A stretch of 64,000 bases of DNA, taken from assembly GCA_037447235.1 (NCBI GenBank), contig JBBIHC010000001.1, forward strand, positions 1-64,000, read 5' to 3'. This DNA is from JAVZJR01 sp037447235 (GTDB lineage Archaea; Micrarchaeota; Micrarchaeia; Anstonellales; Bilamarchaeaceae). Numbering within the stretch: the stretch's first letter is position 1; each line of letters begins with the position of its first letter. This document shows positions 16,238 to 23,900 of the stretch, in pieces. The notes under the pieces are model-generated. The model did not search any database. It had not been told where the DNA came from and worked only from the letters and a program-made list of their open reading frames with translations. The position numbers and the translations under genes were made by a program.

Positions 16238-18055
16238 TTATTTTTTATTGCTTTGCCAAAAACTTTTGACAAGCCTGGCTGGATTGGCTGTTACTATTGG
16301 TCGGCTGCTGCCGAAAATCCACCCGTAATTCTTCCACCTGAATCTTTCATCAAGATAGACCACCGCCACCCTGTCGCTTTCCTTCCTCCTGGCCCTGCCT
16401 GCAGCCTGCAATGCTTTTACCGTTCCTGGGTAGAGGTATGCATACTCCCAGCCTTTTCCAAATCTTTTCTCATAGTATTTTATCAGGGCTTCTATTTCCG
16501 CGTTCATTTCTTCAAGCCCGACCCCGACAATAACTATGCTCTTTATCTCCTCATTGCAAAAATCCACCCCTTCGGCCAGCGAGCCGCCCTGCACGCCGCA
16601 AAGCACGCCGCCGCTTTCTGAAAAATTTTTCATCAGCCGCCTTATCTCATAAGGCTTCATCCTGCTTTGCTGCTCGTGGATGTTTCTTTCCCTGATGAGC
16701 GGAAGTATTCCGTTCATCACATTGTAGGAAGCAAAGAACAATGCGATCCCGCCGGGCGTTGCCTCTATTATTCTGGTTATCTCGTCCGCCATTCTGGCGT
16801 AGGTTTCCGCGTTTCTCTCGGCGTATCTGGTGGTCGCCGTGGTCGCTATGACATTGAGTATGTTGCTCTCCGGGAAAGGGGAAGGGTAATCCTTCGCCTC
16901 GGTTCTGCCCTTGTCAAGGCCCAGCACGTCAATGTGCATTTCAAACGGCTGCAATGTCCCGCTCATAAGCACTGTTGCATAGGCATTATTCAGCTGGCTT
17001 GTCAGGACAGAAGGGTCAAGTATCTTCTTGGCGATCCTGAACCCGCGTTCTCCGCTCTCGACGATTCTCACCGACTCAATCTCGTTTTCCCACTCTGCGA
17101 GAAATGCAGCGAGTTTCAGGGCCGCACTTTTTTTGGCTTTTATCTGAACATAAGTTGCGCCGGCATCCTGGAGGTCTGCGAGGAGCTCGTCCCCAAGACT
17201 GCGCAGCAGGATGTCAAGTTCGGTTTTTTCTATCACAACCTCGCTTTTTTTCCCCAAAACCTCCGCAGCCCAGCCCGCAAATTTTTCATAAAGCCCGCGG
17301 CTCTCGAACCCGAATATGGCAAGCTCTTTCTCGGCCTTTGCGATCATCGCCGCGGTGGCAGTGGCGGAAAGATAATTTCTCGCCCTTCCGGCCAGGTTGT
17401 GCGCCTCGTCTACCACCACGATGCAGTCCTCCATCCTTTTGTTCATCCTTGCCAGCAGGGCATCGCGGATTCTGGGCACGAGGAAGTGATAATAATCAGC
17501 TATTACGGCATTTGAGCGTTCGCCTATCCGCAGGAGAAGCTCATAGGGGCACATTTCATAGGCGGATGCAAACCGCACCGCTTCCAGGAAAGACTTTCCG
17601 CTGCCGTATTCTTCCAGGATGCCCTCCAGTTTTTTTTCATTCGCAAAATCAAGCGCCCTGACATTGTTGTACAGCCCGCAGTTTTTTCTTTTCCTCTTGT
17701 TTTCGCAGAAATGCTGGAAGCTTTCATTGTCATAGTCCCCGGCAGCAGTGGGGCACAGGTGCTTCCTTCCGACAAGGTCGATTGCGCGTATTTTGGCACC
17801 GCTTTTTTCTACTATTCCATTAACCACTTCCAGAGCAATTTTATGTTGTGATATTTTTGGCGTCAGGAAAAAAACGCTGAGCCCGGTCTCCAGCGCGTAA
17901 GTCAGCGCGGCTGACATCGCAGCATCGGTCTTCCCGCTGCCGGTCGGGGCATTGGCAAGGAATATGCCGCCGCGGGATATCGCGGAGTAAATGTCCCGAA
18001 GAAGCCCAACCTGGAATTTTCTTGGCTTTTCGTGCCTGAATAGGAAATGCTCCAC
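16238..18055 (-). CDS. XPD/Rad3-type superfamily 2 helicase with Fe-S domain
   Basis: A 605-residue 5'-to-3' DNA helicase of the XPD/Rad3/DinG group used in DNA repair. Walker A is APTGSGKT (residues 36-43) and the DEAH box is at 216-219. Four cysteines at 101, 117, 126 and 169 are placed as the 4Fe-4S ligands between motifs I and II. Motif VI appears as QAAGRARR near the end. Length is close to archaeal XPD (about 600). The gene is divergent from the phosphoesterase at 18104. Its presence with NreA and a dimer glycosylase shows several DNA repair routes. Confidence 0.93.
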   Translation of the reverse strand: MEHFLFRHEKPRKFQVGLLRDIYSAISRGGIFLANAPTGSGKTDAAMSAALTYALETGLSVFFLTPKISQHKIALEVVNGIVEKSGAKIRAIDLVGRKHLCPTAAGDYDNESFQHFCENKRKRKNCGLYNNVRALDFANEKKLEGILEEYGSGKSFLEAVRFASAYEMCPYELLLRIGERSNAVIADYYHFLVPRIRDALLARMNKRMEDCIVVVDEAHNLAGRARNYLSATATAAMIAKAEKELAIFGFESRGLYEKFAGWAAEVLGKKSEVVIEKTELDILLRSLGDELLADLQDAGATYVQIKAKKSAALKLAAFLAEWENEIESVRIVESGERGFRIAKKILDPSVLTSQLNNAYATVLMSGTLQPFEMHIDVLGLDKGRTEAKDYPSPFPESNILNVIATTATTRYAERNAETYARMADEITRIIEATPGGIALFFASYNVMNGILPLIRERNIHEQQSRMKPYEIRRLMKNFSESGGVLCGVQGGSLAEGVDFCNEEIKSIVIVGVGLEEMNAEIEALIKYYEKRFGKGWEYAYLYPGTVKALQAAGRARRKESDRVAVVYLDERFRWKNYGWIFGSSRPIVTANPARLVKSFWQSNKK

Positions 18056-18073
18056 AATGTTTTTTCACACATA

Positions 18074-18084
18074 ATTATTAAATT
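18074..18084 (+). promoter_or_regulatory. TATA box for the phosphoesterase gene
   Basis: ATTATTAAATT is centred near 18079. Transcription 25-26 bases on would begin at about 18104, which is an in-frame ATG (MGPHFL). This favours that start over ATG 18089 and the earlier codons of the open frame. Confidence 0.5.
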
Positions 18085-18103
18085 GCTGATGCAAAATCTG
18101 GCT

Positions 18104-18817
18104 ATGGGGCCGCATTTTCTGTACAATGAAGCCGCGCTGTTTTACAAAAAAGCGCTCATAATAGGCGATACCCACTTCGGCATAGAGAGGCGCCTGCGCG
18201 AAAGGGGCGTTTATGAGCGCACGCTCAGCGAAAGGCTGGAGAAAAAGATAGAGGCGCTCCTTGATGGTACCAAAGCCGAAAGGCTGATAATCGCCGGGGA
18301 TGTTAAAGAGGAAATTGCAGTTCTTGATGAGATAACCCAGAAAATAATCGAGGCTCTTCTGGAAAAGACAGAAGTGATCATAGTAAAGGGAAACCACGAT
18401 GGGGGGATTGAGGATTGCGGGGCGGCAATAGTTCCTCCGGATGGTTTCGCCTATGGAAGGCTTGGCATTTTTCACGGCCATTCATGGCCAAGCGAGGAAG
18501 TGCTCGGGTGTGACTGGATTGTTTCAGCGCATCAGCATCCGCAGATTGAATTTCGCGACAGGTCCGGGAAGAGGCATTTTGAAAGCTGCTGGGTGATCGC
18601 AGACGCCGACCCTGCGCGGATTGCCGAACATTACGGAAGCTTCAACAAAAAATCAAGGCTGATTCTCTTGCCGGCGTTTAACCCGCTTGTCGGCTCTTCA
18701 TTGCGGCGCGGCGAGCATCTCGGGCCGGCGCTTAATAATAATCTATTTAAATTAAACGATGCATTATTATTCACTATGCACGGCATGCTCATCGGAAAAC
18801 TGAAGGATCTAGAGTGA
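18104..18817 (+). CDS. ICC-like metallophosphoesterase
   Basis: A 237-residue calcineurin-type phosphoesterase. Metal-binding motifs are IIGDTHFG, IIAGDVKEE, VKGNHDGGI, the FHGHSWPS histidine and SAHQHPQIE. This set matches the archaeal ICC-like family (COG1407-type), which often sits beside helicase or Lhr-like genes. It is divergent from the XPD-like helicase. Residues before 18104 in the open frame overlap the helicase start and are not favoured. The substrate is unknown. Confidence 0.82.
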   Translation: MGPHFLYNEAALFYKKALIIGDTHFGIERRLRERGVYERTLSERLEKKIEALLDGTKAERLIIAGDVKEEIAVLDEITQKIIEALLEKTEVIIVKGNHDGGIEDCGAAIVPPDGFAYGRLGIFHGHSWPSEEVLGCDWIVSAHQHPQIEFRDRSGKRHFESCWVIADADPARIAEHYGSFNKKSRLILLPAFNPLVGSSLRRGEHLGPALNNNLFKLNDALLFTMHGMLIGKLKDLE

Positions 18818-18821
18818 TTTT

Positions 18822-19082
18822 ATGGGAAAAAGGAGAAGAGGGCGAGAAAGACTTGTCCGCTGTGCCGGTTGCGGAAGACAGGTCCCGCGCGACAAGGCCG
18901 TAACGGACATAAGAAGGAGAACCTATTCCACCGATCTTAAGGGAGAGGAAAACGTGGCCTACATGGACACCATAGAAGTTTCCTATTGCATAAGCTGCGG
19001 AAAACACCGCGGCATCTTTGAGAAGAAGAAGCAGAGCGCTCAAAGAAGGAGGGGTGTTTATGGCGGCTACTCATCGTACTGA
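18822..19082 (+). CDS. rps26e: Ribosomal protein S26e
   Basis: An 86-residue basic zinc-ribbon protein. The pattern VRCAGCGRQVPRDKAV followed by YCISCGKHRGI gives two CxxC knuckles with the spacing and flanking residues of S26e (RCxxCGRxVPKDKAI ... YCVSCAxH). S26e is known mainly from eukaryotes, Asgard and TACK archaea, so finding it here is notable. It starts 4 bases after the phosphoesterase stop, and its 3' end overlaps the next gene by 23 bases. Confidence 0.78.
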   Translation: MGKRRRGRERLVRCAGCGRQVPRDKAVTDIRRRTYSTDLKGEENVAYMDTIEVSYCISCGKHRGIFEKKKQSAQRRRGVYGGYSSY

Positions 19083-19380
19083 GCTTCAGAGAAAGATAAG
19101 CCTGGATGGGCGGGACTATGTAGCCCTGGAGCAGAAGATAGGCAACCTTCCGCTGATAGTTGTGAAAGCAAAGAATGGCTATATTGCCTGCAGCTATATT
19201 GACCGGGAAACCGCGGAGAAAGTCGGGGACATCGCGGCATTTGTCGCCGGCATCAGGAACATTGATGACCTGAAAAAAGCCAAGATACGCTCTGTCACAA
19301 GCTGGGCCGAGAATATCGGCATAAGGGAAGGAATGAGCGTCAAGAAGGCATTAGAGCTTATGGACACCGTGATTGAATAA
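19060..19380 (+). CDS. DUF1805 family protein
   Basis: A 106-residue protein matching the DUF1805 pattern: LIVVKAKNGYIACSYIDRETAEKVGD, then RSVTSWAENIGIREGMSVKKALE. The family is common in archaea and its role is unknown. I start at ATG 19060 (MAATHRTEL), preceded by GAGGGGTG; the frame is open 14 codons further upstream within S26e. It converges with the exported protein gene at 19351 and overlaps it by 30 bases. Confidence 0.75.
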   Translation: MAATHRTELQRKISLDGRDYVALEQKIGNLPLIVVKAKNGYIACSYIDRETAEKVGDIAAFVAGIRNIDDLKKAKIRSVTSWAENIGIREGMSVKKALELMDTVIE

Positions 19381-19893
19381 AAGCGCTGCAAGCGGCAGCA
19401 GCAGGATTCCAACAAGCGCGCATATGTTGCTCGGATTGCCGTAGTACTGCCCTGGCGTTATGGCTTTTAGCCTTTCGACTTCTTCGATGCAGCTTGCCTG
19501 CGTCGCAACACTTCCTTTCAGTCCGAATACGTTCGAACTTTCGGTTATCTCTTCACACAGCCTCGTGGCTTCGTTTGGTTTTTTAGCGCCAATGATGACG
19601 GCCGCATCAAAATAGCACCTATTCTTTTCGATTTCCGCCTGCTTTTTGATGTCATTCAGGCCAAGGCTTCCGTATGTTGTTGCGATGTCGTTTATCCTCT
19701 CACAAATGATGCGAACCTGTTGCGTATCTTCGGCGTAGGCGGCGTTTATGGCAGCCCTCCGGTAACAGCGCATCTTGTCCACAAGCTGGCCGATGGAGTC
19801 GCATTCGTTGGGATTTTGCAAACCGTAGCAGCCTTCCAGGAAGAAGAGCAGAAAAACAAAAAATAACAGAAATGCGAGAAAAAATTTTTTCAT
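19351..19893 (-). CDS. Exported Cys-containing helical protein with C-terminal anchor
   Basis: A 180-residue protein with a strongly hydrophobic N-terminus (FFLAFLLFFVFLLFFLEGC), which may be a signal peptide or a lipobox ending at Cys. A helical region follows in which cysteines recur (MRCYRRAAINAA, RIICERINDIA, NRCYFDAAVIIG, RLCEEITE, ASCIEEV). A C-terminal membrane helix (ICALVGILLLPLAALLF) anchors it. The recurring Cys pattern resembles the C-terminal part of the protein at 62380-63543. It is just downstream of tbp (6 bases), so it is probably co-transcribed. The ATG is at 19893; the open frame begins with a TTG at 19896. Confidence 0.65.
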   Translation of the reverse strand: MKKFFLAFLLFFVFLLFFLEGCYGLQNPNECDSIGQLVDKMRCYRRAAINAAYAEDTQQVRIICERINDIATTYGSLGLNDIKKQAEIEKNRCYFDAAVIIGAKKPNEATRLCEEITESSNVFGLKGSVATQASCIEEVERLKAITPGQYYGNPSNICALVGILLLPLAALLFNHGVHKL

Positions 19894-19899
19894 CAACCA

Positions 19900-20472
19900 T
19901 CACTTTTCAGCGTATGGTTTCAGCATTTGCCGCGCCATCTTCAGCACCTTCCTTATCTCTTCCTCGTTTTTGGCGCCTGCGCATATCACCTTGCCGTTCT
20001 TGAAAAGAAGGAGCGAAACCTTCGGCTTTTTGAATTTCAGTATTGCGCCCGGAAACTGCTCCGGCTCGTACTCCACATTGTCAAGCTTGTATGCTATCTT
20101 GTAAAGGTCCAGCTCAAGCCCGAGCTCTGCGGCAGCGACAATATTTGTTATTTCTATTTTCGGCTTTTTGTTGGAGATTATCTTCTGGGCGTAGGGAAGC
20201 AGGAGTTTTCGCACCTTCTCCACCGTTTGCTCTATCATGCTGCGTTTTTTGCATCCGACGCACACTATCTTCCCGTTCTTGAAGAGAAGAAGGGAGGCTT
20301 TGGGCTCATCAAATTTCAATATTGCGCCCGGAAACTGCTCCGGCTCGTATTCTATTCCCTTTATTTTTGTTGCAAGCTGGAAAAGGTCGAGTTCAAGCCC
20401 CAGGGATGCGGAGGCGACGATATTAGTGATTACAAACCCTTCCTTCTTTTGTTTTGCCAAACAATCACCCAT
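19900..20472 (-). CDS. tbp: TATA-box-binding protein
   Basis: A 190-residue TBP built of two similar saddle repeats of about 90 residues. ITNIVASASLGLELDLFQLA in the first repeat corresponds to ITNIVAAAELGLELDLYKIA in the second, and both contain EYEPEQFPGAILKF and SLLLFKNGKIVC-type strands. It recruits TFB and RNA polymerase to the AT-rich promoters seen across this window. It is divergent from L21e. Repeat-to-repeat identity is high, as in other archaeal TBPs. Confidence 0.97.
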   Translation of the reverse strand: MGDCLAKQKKEGFVITNIVASASLGLELDLFQLATKIKGIEYEPEQFPGAILKFDEPKASLLLFKNGKIVCVGCKKRSMIEQTVEKVRKLLLPYAQKIISNKKPKIEITNIVAAAELGLELDLYKIAYKLDNVEYEPEQFPGAILKFKKPKVSLLLFKNGKVICAGAKNEEEIRKVLKMARQMLKPYAEK

Positions 20473-20562
20473 AGAAAAATTTATAAATCAAAATAAGATT
20501 TATGGAAACTCTTTTAAAAGGCTTTCTATCCTATTTTACTCATCATCACGGGGAGTGATTTA

Positions 20563-20841
20563 ATGGTAAAAAGGTCGCGCGGAAGCCTCAGCAAATCAAC
20601 GAAGGCGCTGAAAAGGAAACAAAAAGTCACGGTTTCAGCATTGGTCAGGGTTTTTGGCATCGGGGAGAAGGTGATTCTGGTTCCTTCCCACATAGTTGCC
20701 GGAAGGCTTCCAAGGCGGTACCGCGGAATGCACGGAGTGATAACCGAGAAAAGGGGCCGCTCTTATGTCGTTGAGATAATGGATGGCGGAAAGGCAAAGC
20801 ACATCATAACAAGCCCAGCGCATTTGAAGAAAGCGGGGTGA
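20563..20841 (+). CDS. rpl21e: Ribosomal protein L21e
   Basis: A 92-residue basic ribosomal protein of the large subunit. The pattern MVKRSRGSLSKSTK and the central GEKVILVPSHIVAGRLPRRYRGMHGVITEKRG are typical of archaeal L21e. A good ribosome site, GGGAGTGAT, lies just before the ATG, and a CTTTTAAAAGG TATA element is at 20513-20523. It heads an operon with rpoF, a DUF655 gene and tRNA-Val, an arrangement (L21e-rpoF-DUF655) seen in other archaea. Confidence 0.95.
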   Translation: MVKRSRGSLSKSTKALKRKQKVTVSALVRVFGIGEKVILVPSHIVAGRLPRRYRGMHGVITEKRGRSYVVEIMDGGKAKHIITSPAHLKKAG

Positions 20842-20845
20842 TGGC

Positions 20846-21166
20846 GTGAATGTTTTGAAAGTTGAACCTGTTTCTGCCGCGCAGGCAAAGGAGCTTCTTG
20901 AAAAAAGAAAGAAGGATGGAGAGCTTAATTACGAGCAGGAAACCGCCCTTGGGCATTGCGAAAAGACGGTTTCGCTGACATCAAAAAAAGCCGCCGAGAA
21001 AGCGGACCTGCTGCTTGAAAAAAACAAGAAACTGCTGCCGGAAACCGCAATCAAGCTGGTTGACCTGCAACCCAAGTCTGCAAGCACCTTGAAAGCGATA
21101 CTTATGAAGGACAAGATTGAGCTTAGCGACGAAGAGGTAAGCGAACTTATGAAGTTGTTGGGGTGA
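20846..21166 (+). CDS. rpoF: RNA polymerase subunit Rpo4 (RpoF)
   Basis: A 106-residue protein with the Rpb4/RpoF pattern: VEPVSAAQAKELLEKRKKDGELNYEQETALGH in pieces, then ETAIKLVDLQPKSASTLKAIL and a terminal acidic helix. Rpo4 pairs with Rpo7 to form the stalk of archaeal RNA polymerase. The start is a GTG at 20846, because the nearby ATG at 20841 is followed by a stop after one codon. It lies between L21e and DUF655, a conserved archaeal order, which supports the call. Confidence 0.9.
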   Translation: MNVLKVEPVSAAQAKELLEKRKKDGELNYEQETALGHCEKTVSLTSKKAAEKADLLLEKNKKLLPETAIKLVDLQPKSASTLKAILMKDKIELSDEEVSELMKLLG

Positions 21167-21729
21167 ACGAAGTGGAGGATTATGCATGGGTCATAGAATA
21201 CCTGCCGGTCGGCCATGCCACCCAGATAAAAAAAGAGCCGATTGTCCAGCTCGTGGGAGAGAGTTATTTCACGCTCCTTGAAGCTACGGTAAAGCCAAAC
21301 GCGTCGGTTGTACTCGGACAGCGCGTTTATGTCGGAAAAGATGCCCGGCAGGAGATAGACCACATAAAAGGCAGGATAAGGTACGAGCAGCTTACGAACA
21401 GCGCCAAGGAATTTCTCCAGAATGCCATAAAAAAAATAGTCGAAGCCCGCGAGGGCTATTTTGTCAATTTCATAAACAATGCAAAGCCCATTTCCATAAG
21501 AGTGCACACCCTGGATTTTTTGCCAGGCATCGGAAAGAAGAACATGGAAGCCTTGCTGCGGCAGCGCGAAGAAAAGCCTTTTGAGAACTTTGCTGACATA
21601 AAGGCGCGCGTTCCGACGCTTAGCGACCCGGTCGCCATATTCGTGCACAGGATAATAAGCGAACTGGAAGGCAGGGAAAAGCAATACCTCTTCATAAAGC
21701 CGCCGTTTGGTTTTGAACGCCAGCGTTAA
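21163..21729 (+). CDS. DUF655 RNA/DNA-binding protein
   Basis: A 188-residue protein of the archaeal DUF655 (COG1491) family. It has an N-terminal beta-rich part (DYAWVIEYLPVG, then VVLGQRVYVGK) and a helix-hairpin-helix segment LDFLPGIGKKNMEALLRQRE near residues 120-140, consistent with nucleic acid binding. The GTG start overlaps the rpoF stop codon. The L21e-rpoF-DUF655 order is a known archaeal gene cluster and suggests a role in RNA metabolism or translation. tRNA-Val starts 15 bases after its stop. Confidence 0.88.
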   Translation: MNEVEDYAWVIEYLPVGHATQIKKEPIVQLVGESYFTLLEATVKPNASVVLGQRVYVGKDARQEIDHIKGRIRYEQLTNSAKEFLQNAIKKIVEAREGYFVNFINNAKPISIRVHTLDFLPGIGKKNMEALLRQREEKPFENFADIKARVPTLSDPVAIFVHRIISELEGREKQYLFIKPPFGFERQR

Positions 21730-21744
21730 TGGAACGGAGTCTAA

Positions 21745-21855
21745 GGGCCCGTAGTCGAAGCTTTTCATAAAGCGGCAATGGCCAAGACGCTACTCTCACA
21801 TCCACTTAAACGGTGAGAGCAGTAGAGATTCCCGGTTCGATCCCGGGCGGGCCCA
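21745..21855 (+). tRNA. tRNA-Val(CAC) with two probable introns
   Basis: Acceptor arms GGGCCCG (21745-21751) and CGGGCCC (21848-21854) pair perfectly, with discriminator A. The T arm is CCCGG-TTCGATC-CCGGG. The anticodon stem is CTACT/AGTAG, and loop bases CTCACA plus C give anticodon CAC once 19 bases (21801-21819) are removed at the canonical 37/38 site; the anticodon TCAC pairs with GTGA inside this intron. The D-loop is 18 bases too long. Removing 21762-21779 restores a normal loop with A14, G18, G19 and A21. The spliced length would be 74. No CCA is encoded. The exact D-loop boundaries are uncertain. Confidence 0.85.
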
Positions 21856-21884
21856 TCCTTCCTTATATGGCTTCCCGGAACGCG

Positions 21885-22352
21885 TCAATTAAGAGCAAAA
21901 ATGAAATAATTCAGGATGCCTGCAAAACTGACCCACAACAGATAAGGCACGAGAAGCAGGCCTGCCAGCGTTGAGATTCTGTAAAACAGCACCGCATTTG
22001 CCAGGATGGCAGCCCATAAAACAGCGAGTTCAGCCAAGGCCAGCAAAGGATTTTTAAGGCCAAAGAACAGCAGGGACCAAAAAAGATTAAGCAATAATTG
22101 GAGCGAATAAACTGCTATCGCCGCCTTTTTGTTTTTTCCAAAATCTTTCTTCCATGCCAGGTAAAAAGAAATGCCGATTAAGACGAAAAGCGTTGTCCAG
22201 ACCGGGGCAAACAGCCAGTTTGGCGGATTGAACGATGGCTTATCCAAAGTAGCGTACCAGCTCTCAACAGAACTCGAAGTAAAAAATGAGCCCAAAAAAC
22301 CAATCAGCAGCGGGATTAGAACAGATACCGCCAGTTTCTGGTAATCTTCCAT
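21885..22352 (-). CDS. TspO/MBR family membrane protein
   Basis: A 155-residue protein with five membrane helices and the TspO signature: WYATLDKPSFNPPNWLFAPVWTTLF in pieces, followed by aromatic-rich helices (LLLNLFWSLLFFGLKNP, LLVPYLLWVSFAGILNY). TspO proteins bind porphyrins and related molecules and act in stress responses; the ligand here is unknown. I start at ATG 22352 because the upstream frame overlaps the promoter of the divergent GTPase gene. A TATA-like ATTATATAG lies at about 22376-22384. Confidence 0.9.
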   Translation of the reverse strand: MEDYQKLAVSVLIPLLIGFLGSFFTSSSVESWYATLDKPSFNPPNWLFAPVWTTLFVLIGISFYLAWKKDFGKNKKAAIAVYSLQLLLNLFWSLLFFGLKNPLLALAELAVLWAAILANAVLFYRISTLAGLLLVPYLLWVSFAGILNYFIFALN

Positions 22353-22497
22353 ATCCTTTTCCTTGAGAGCTATTCTATATAATCCTTTCCTCAAAAAAAG
22401 AGGGGGAAGGCGAAGCGAATCGGGCGGCGCGGGCATTTGGCAGGAATGCAAACAAGCCAGCTCAAAGTTTTTAATTGATTTATGCATTATTCTTTTG

Positions 22498-23586
22498 ATG
22501 GGCCTGCAGGAAAAAATCAGGGAGATAGAAGAGGAAATAAAGAGGACGCAGTACAACAAGGCGACAGAGTTTCACATAGGCCAGCTCAAGGCAAAACTGG
22601 CAAAATACAAGCGGGAGCTTATAGCACCTTCGCGCGCCGGTGCAGGCAGGCGGGCTGGGGGCTTTGATGTAAAGAAGGGCGGGGACGCAACGGTTGCGAT
22701 AATCGGCCTGCCGAGCGTCGGCAAGTCAACCCTGCTAAACAAGATAACCAGCGCCCAGTCAAAGACAGCCGCCTATGCCTTCACGACCTTGAAGTGCATC
22801 CCCGGGATTCTTGAATACAAAAAAGCGAAAATCCAGGTGCTTGACCTGCCCGGCATAATAGAAGGCGCAAAGGACGGCAGGGGGAGGGGAAGGGAGATAA
22901 TAAGCGTTGCCCGCTCCGCGGATCTCCTGCTCATACTGCTGGACGCGACAAAGGCTTTGGAAGAATACGAGATAATCATGCGGGAGCTTTACGGTTTCGG
23001 CATCAGGGCAAATTCAAAGCCCCCAGATGTTGTTATAAGGAAAAAAGCCCGCGGCGGCCTGGCCATAACCTCCACAGTCAGGCTGACCAGAATCAGCGAG
23101 AGGGAAGTGCAGGCGGTGCTTGGCGAGTATGGCTTGCATAATGCCGACATTGTTTTTCGCAGCGACATAACGATAGATGAATTCATAGATGTTGTTGAGG
23201 GCAACCGCTCTTATGTCCCTGCCATTTTTGCGGTTAACAAGACGGACCTGCTCGGCAATGCAGCGCTCAACCTGCCCTTTGAATATCTTCCGGTTGCAGC
23301 CGAGAAGGGCCAAAATCTTGAAAGGCTCAAAGAACTCATATACAAAAAGCTCGATTTCATCAACATATATACGAAAAGAAAAGGGGAGAAGGCAGATATT
23401 GAGGAGCCTTTGGTGATGCGAAGGGGCGCGACAGTCGCAGACGTTTGCGAAAAGCTGCATCGCGACCTGAAAAAAGATTTTCGCTATGCGGTCGTCTGGG
23501 GGAAGAGCGTGAGGCACGGAGGCCAGAGGGTCGGCCTGGAGCATGTGCTGGCTGACGGCGACATAGTATACATAGTAAAAAAGTGA
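22498..23586 (+). CDS. Drg-family GTP-binding protein
   Basis: A 362-residue Obg-related GTPase of the Drg family, linked to translation in archaea and eukaryotes. An N-terminal coiled coil (EKIREIEEEIKRTQYNKAT) precedes the G domain: G1 GLPSVGKST, G3 DLPGIIEGAKDGRGRG, G4 NKTD. A C-terminal TGS domain follows (LHRDLKKDFRYAVVWGKSVRHGGQRVG). I chose ATG 22498 (MGLQEK); the open frame before it lies in the promoter region. A TTTTTAATT element at about 22465-22473 fits a leaderless start. Confidence 0.93.
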   Translation: MGLQEKIREIEEEIKRTQYNKATEFHIGQLKAKLAKYKRELIAPSRAGAGRRAGGFDVKKGGDATVAIIGLPSVGKSTLLNKITSAQSKTAAYAFTTLKCIPGILEYKKAKIQVLDLPGIIEGAKDGRGRGREIISVARSADLLLILLDATKALEEYEIIMRELYGFGIRANSKPPDVVIRKKARGGLAITSTVRLTRISEREVQAVLGEYGLHNADIVFRSDITIDEFIDVVEGNRSYVPAIFAVNKTDLLGNAALNLPFEYLPVAAEKGQNLERLKELIYKKLDFINIYTKRKGEKADIEEPLVMRRGATVADVCEKLHRDLKKDFRYAVVWGKSVRHGGQRVGLEHVLADGDIVYIVKK

Positions 23587-23590
23587 TTTT

Positions 23591-23854
23591 ATGCCAACTA
23601 AGGAAGAGATCGACCGCGTGATAAGCTGGTGCGAGAAGATAAAGAAAGAGCGGCGCGTGCTGAGCACGATAGAAAGAAACCCGTTCCGCGAGGAAATAAG
23701 CTGGCTGAGGAGGTACCCGTTTATAGAGATTGACAGGCCGCTTGAGTCGGCTTCAAAATACAACCTTGTTTACGATTCCACGACAAAGCGCTTATGGTAT
23801 TATATGAATGACAGCTGGCGCTGGTATGAGCCTGAAATCTCCATAAGGAGATAA
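23591..23854 (+). CDS. Small protein, unknown function
   Basis: An 87-residue cytoplasmic protein that starts 4 bases after the Drg gene, so it is probably co-transcribed. It is rich in charged and aromatic residues, with a C-terminal cluster RLWYYMNDSWRWYEP and two Glu-rich helices at the start. No membrane segment or known motif is visible. The family is not recognised. Clean spacing and codon pattern support it as a real gene. Confidence 0.6.
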   Translation: MPTKEEIDRVISWCEKIKKERRVLSTIERNPFREEISWLRRYPFIEIDRPLESASKYNLVYDSTTKRLWYYMNDSWRWYEPEISIRR

Positions 23855-23900
23855 GCCAAGCGGGCAAATCGTATTAAATCTTTTCTTGCGAATAGTGGTT

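Noticed and set aside
20473..20562. C/D sRNA on the minus strand between tbp and L21e
   Set aside because: A C-like GTGATGA is present, but no D box CTGA follows within a suitable distance.
22363..22497. N-terminal extension of the Drg GTPase
   Set aside because: It covers the promoter region shared with the divergent tspO gene, and the Drg family starts at the coiled coil beginning MGLQEK.
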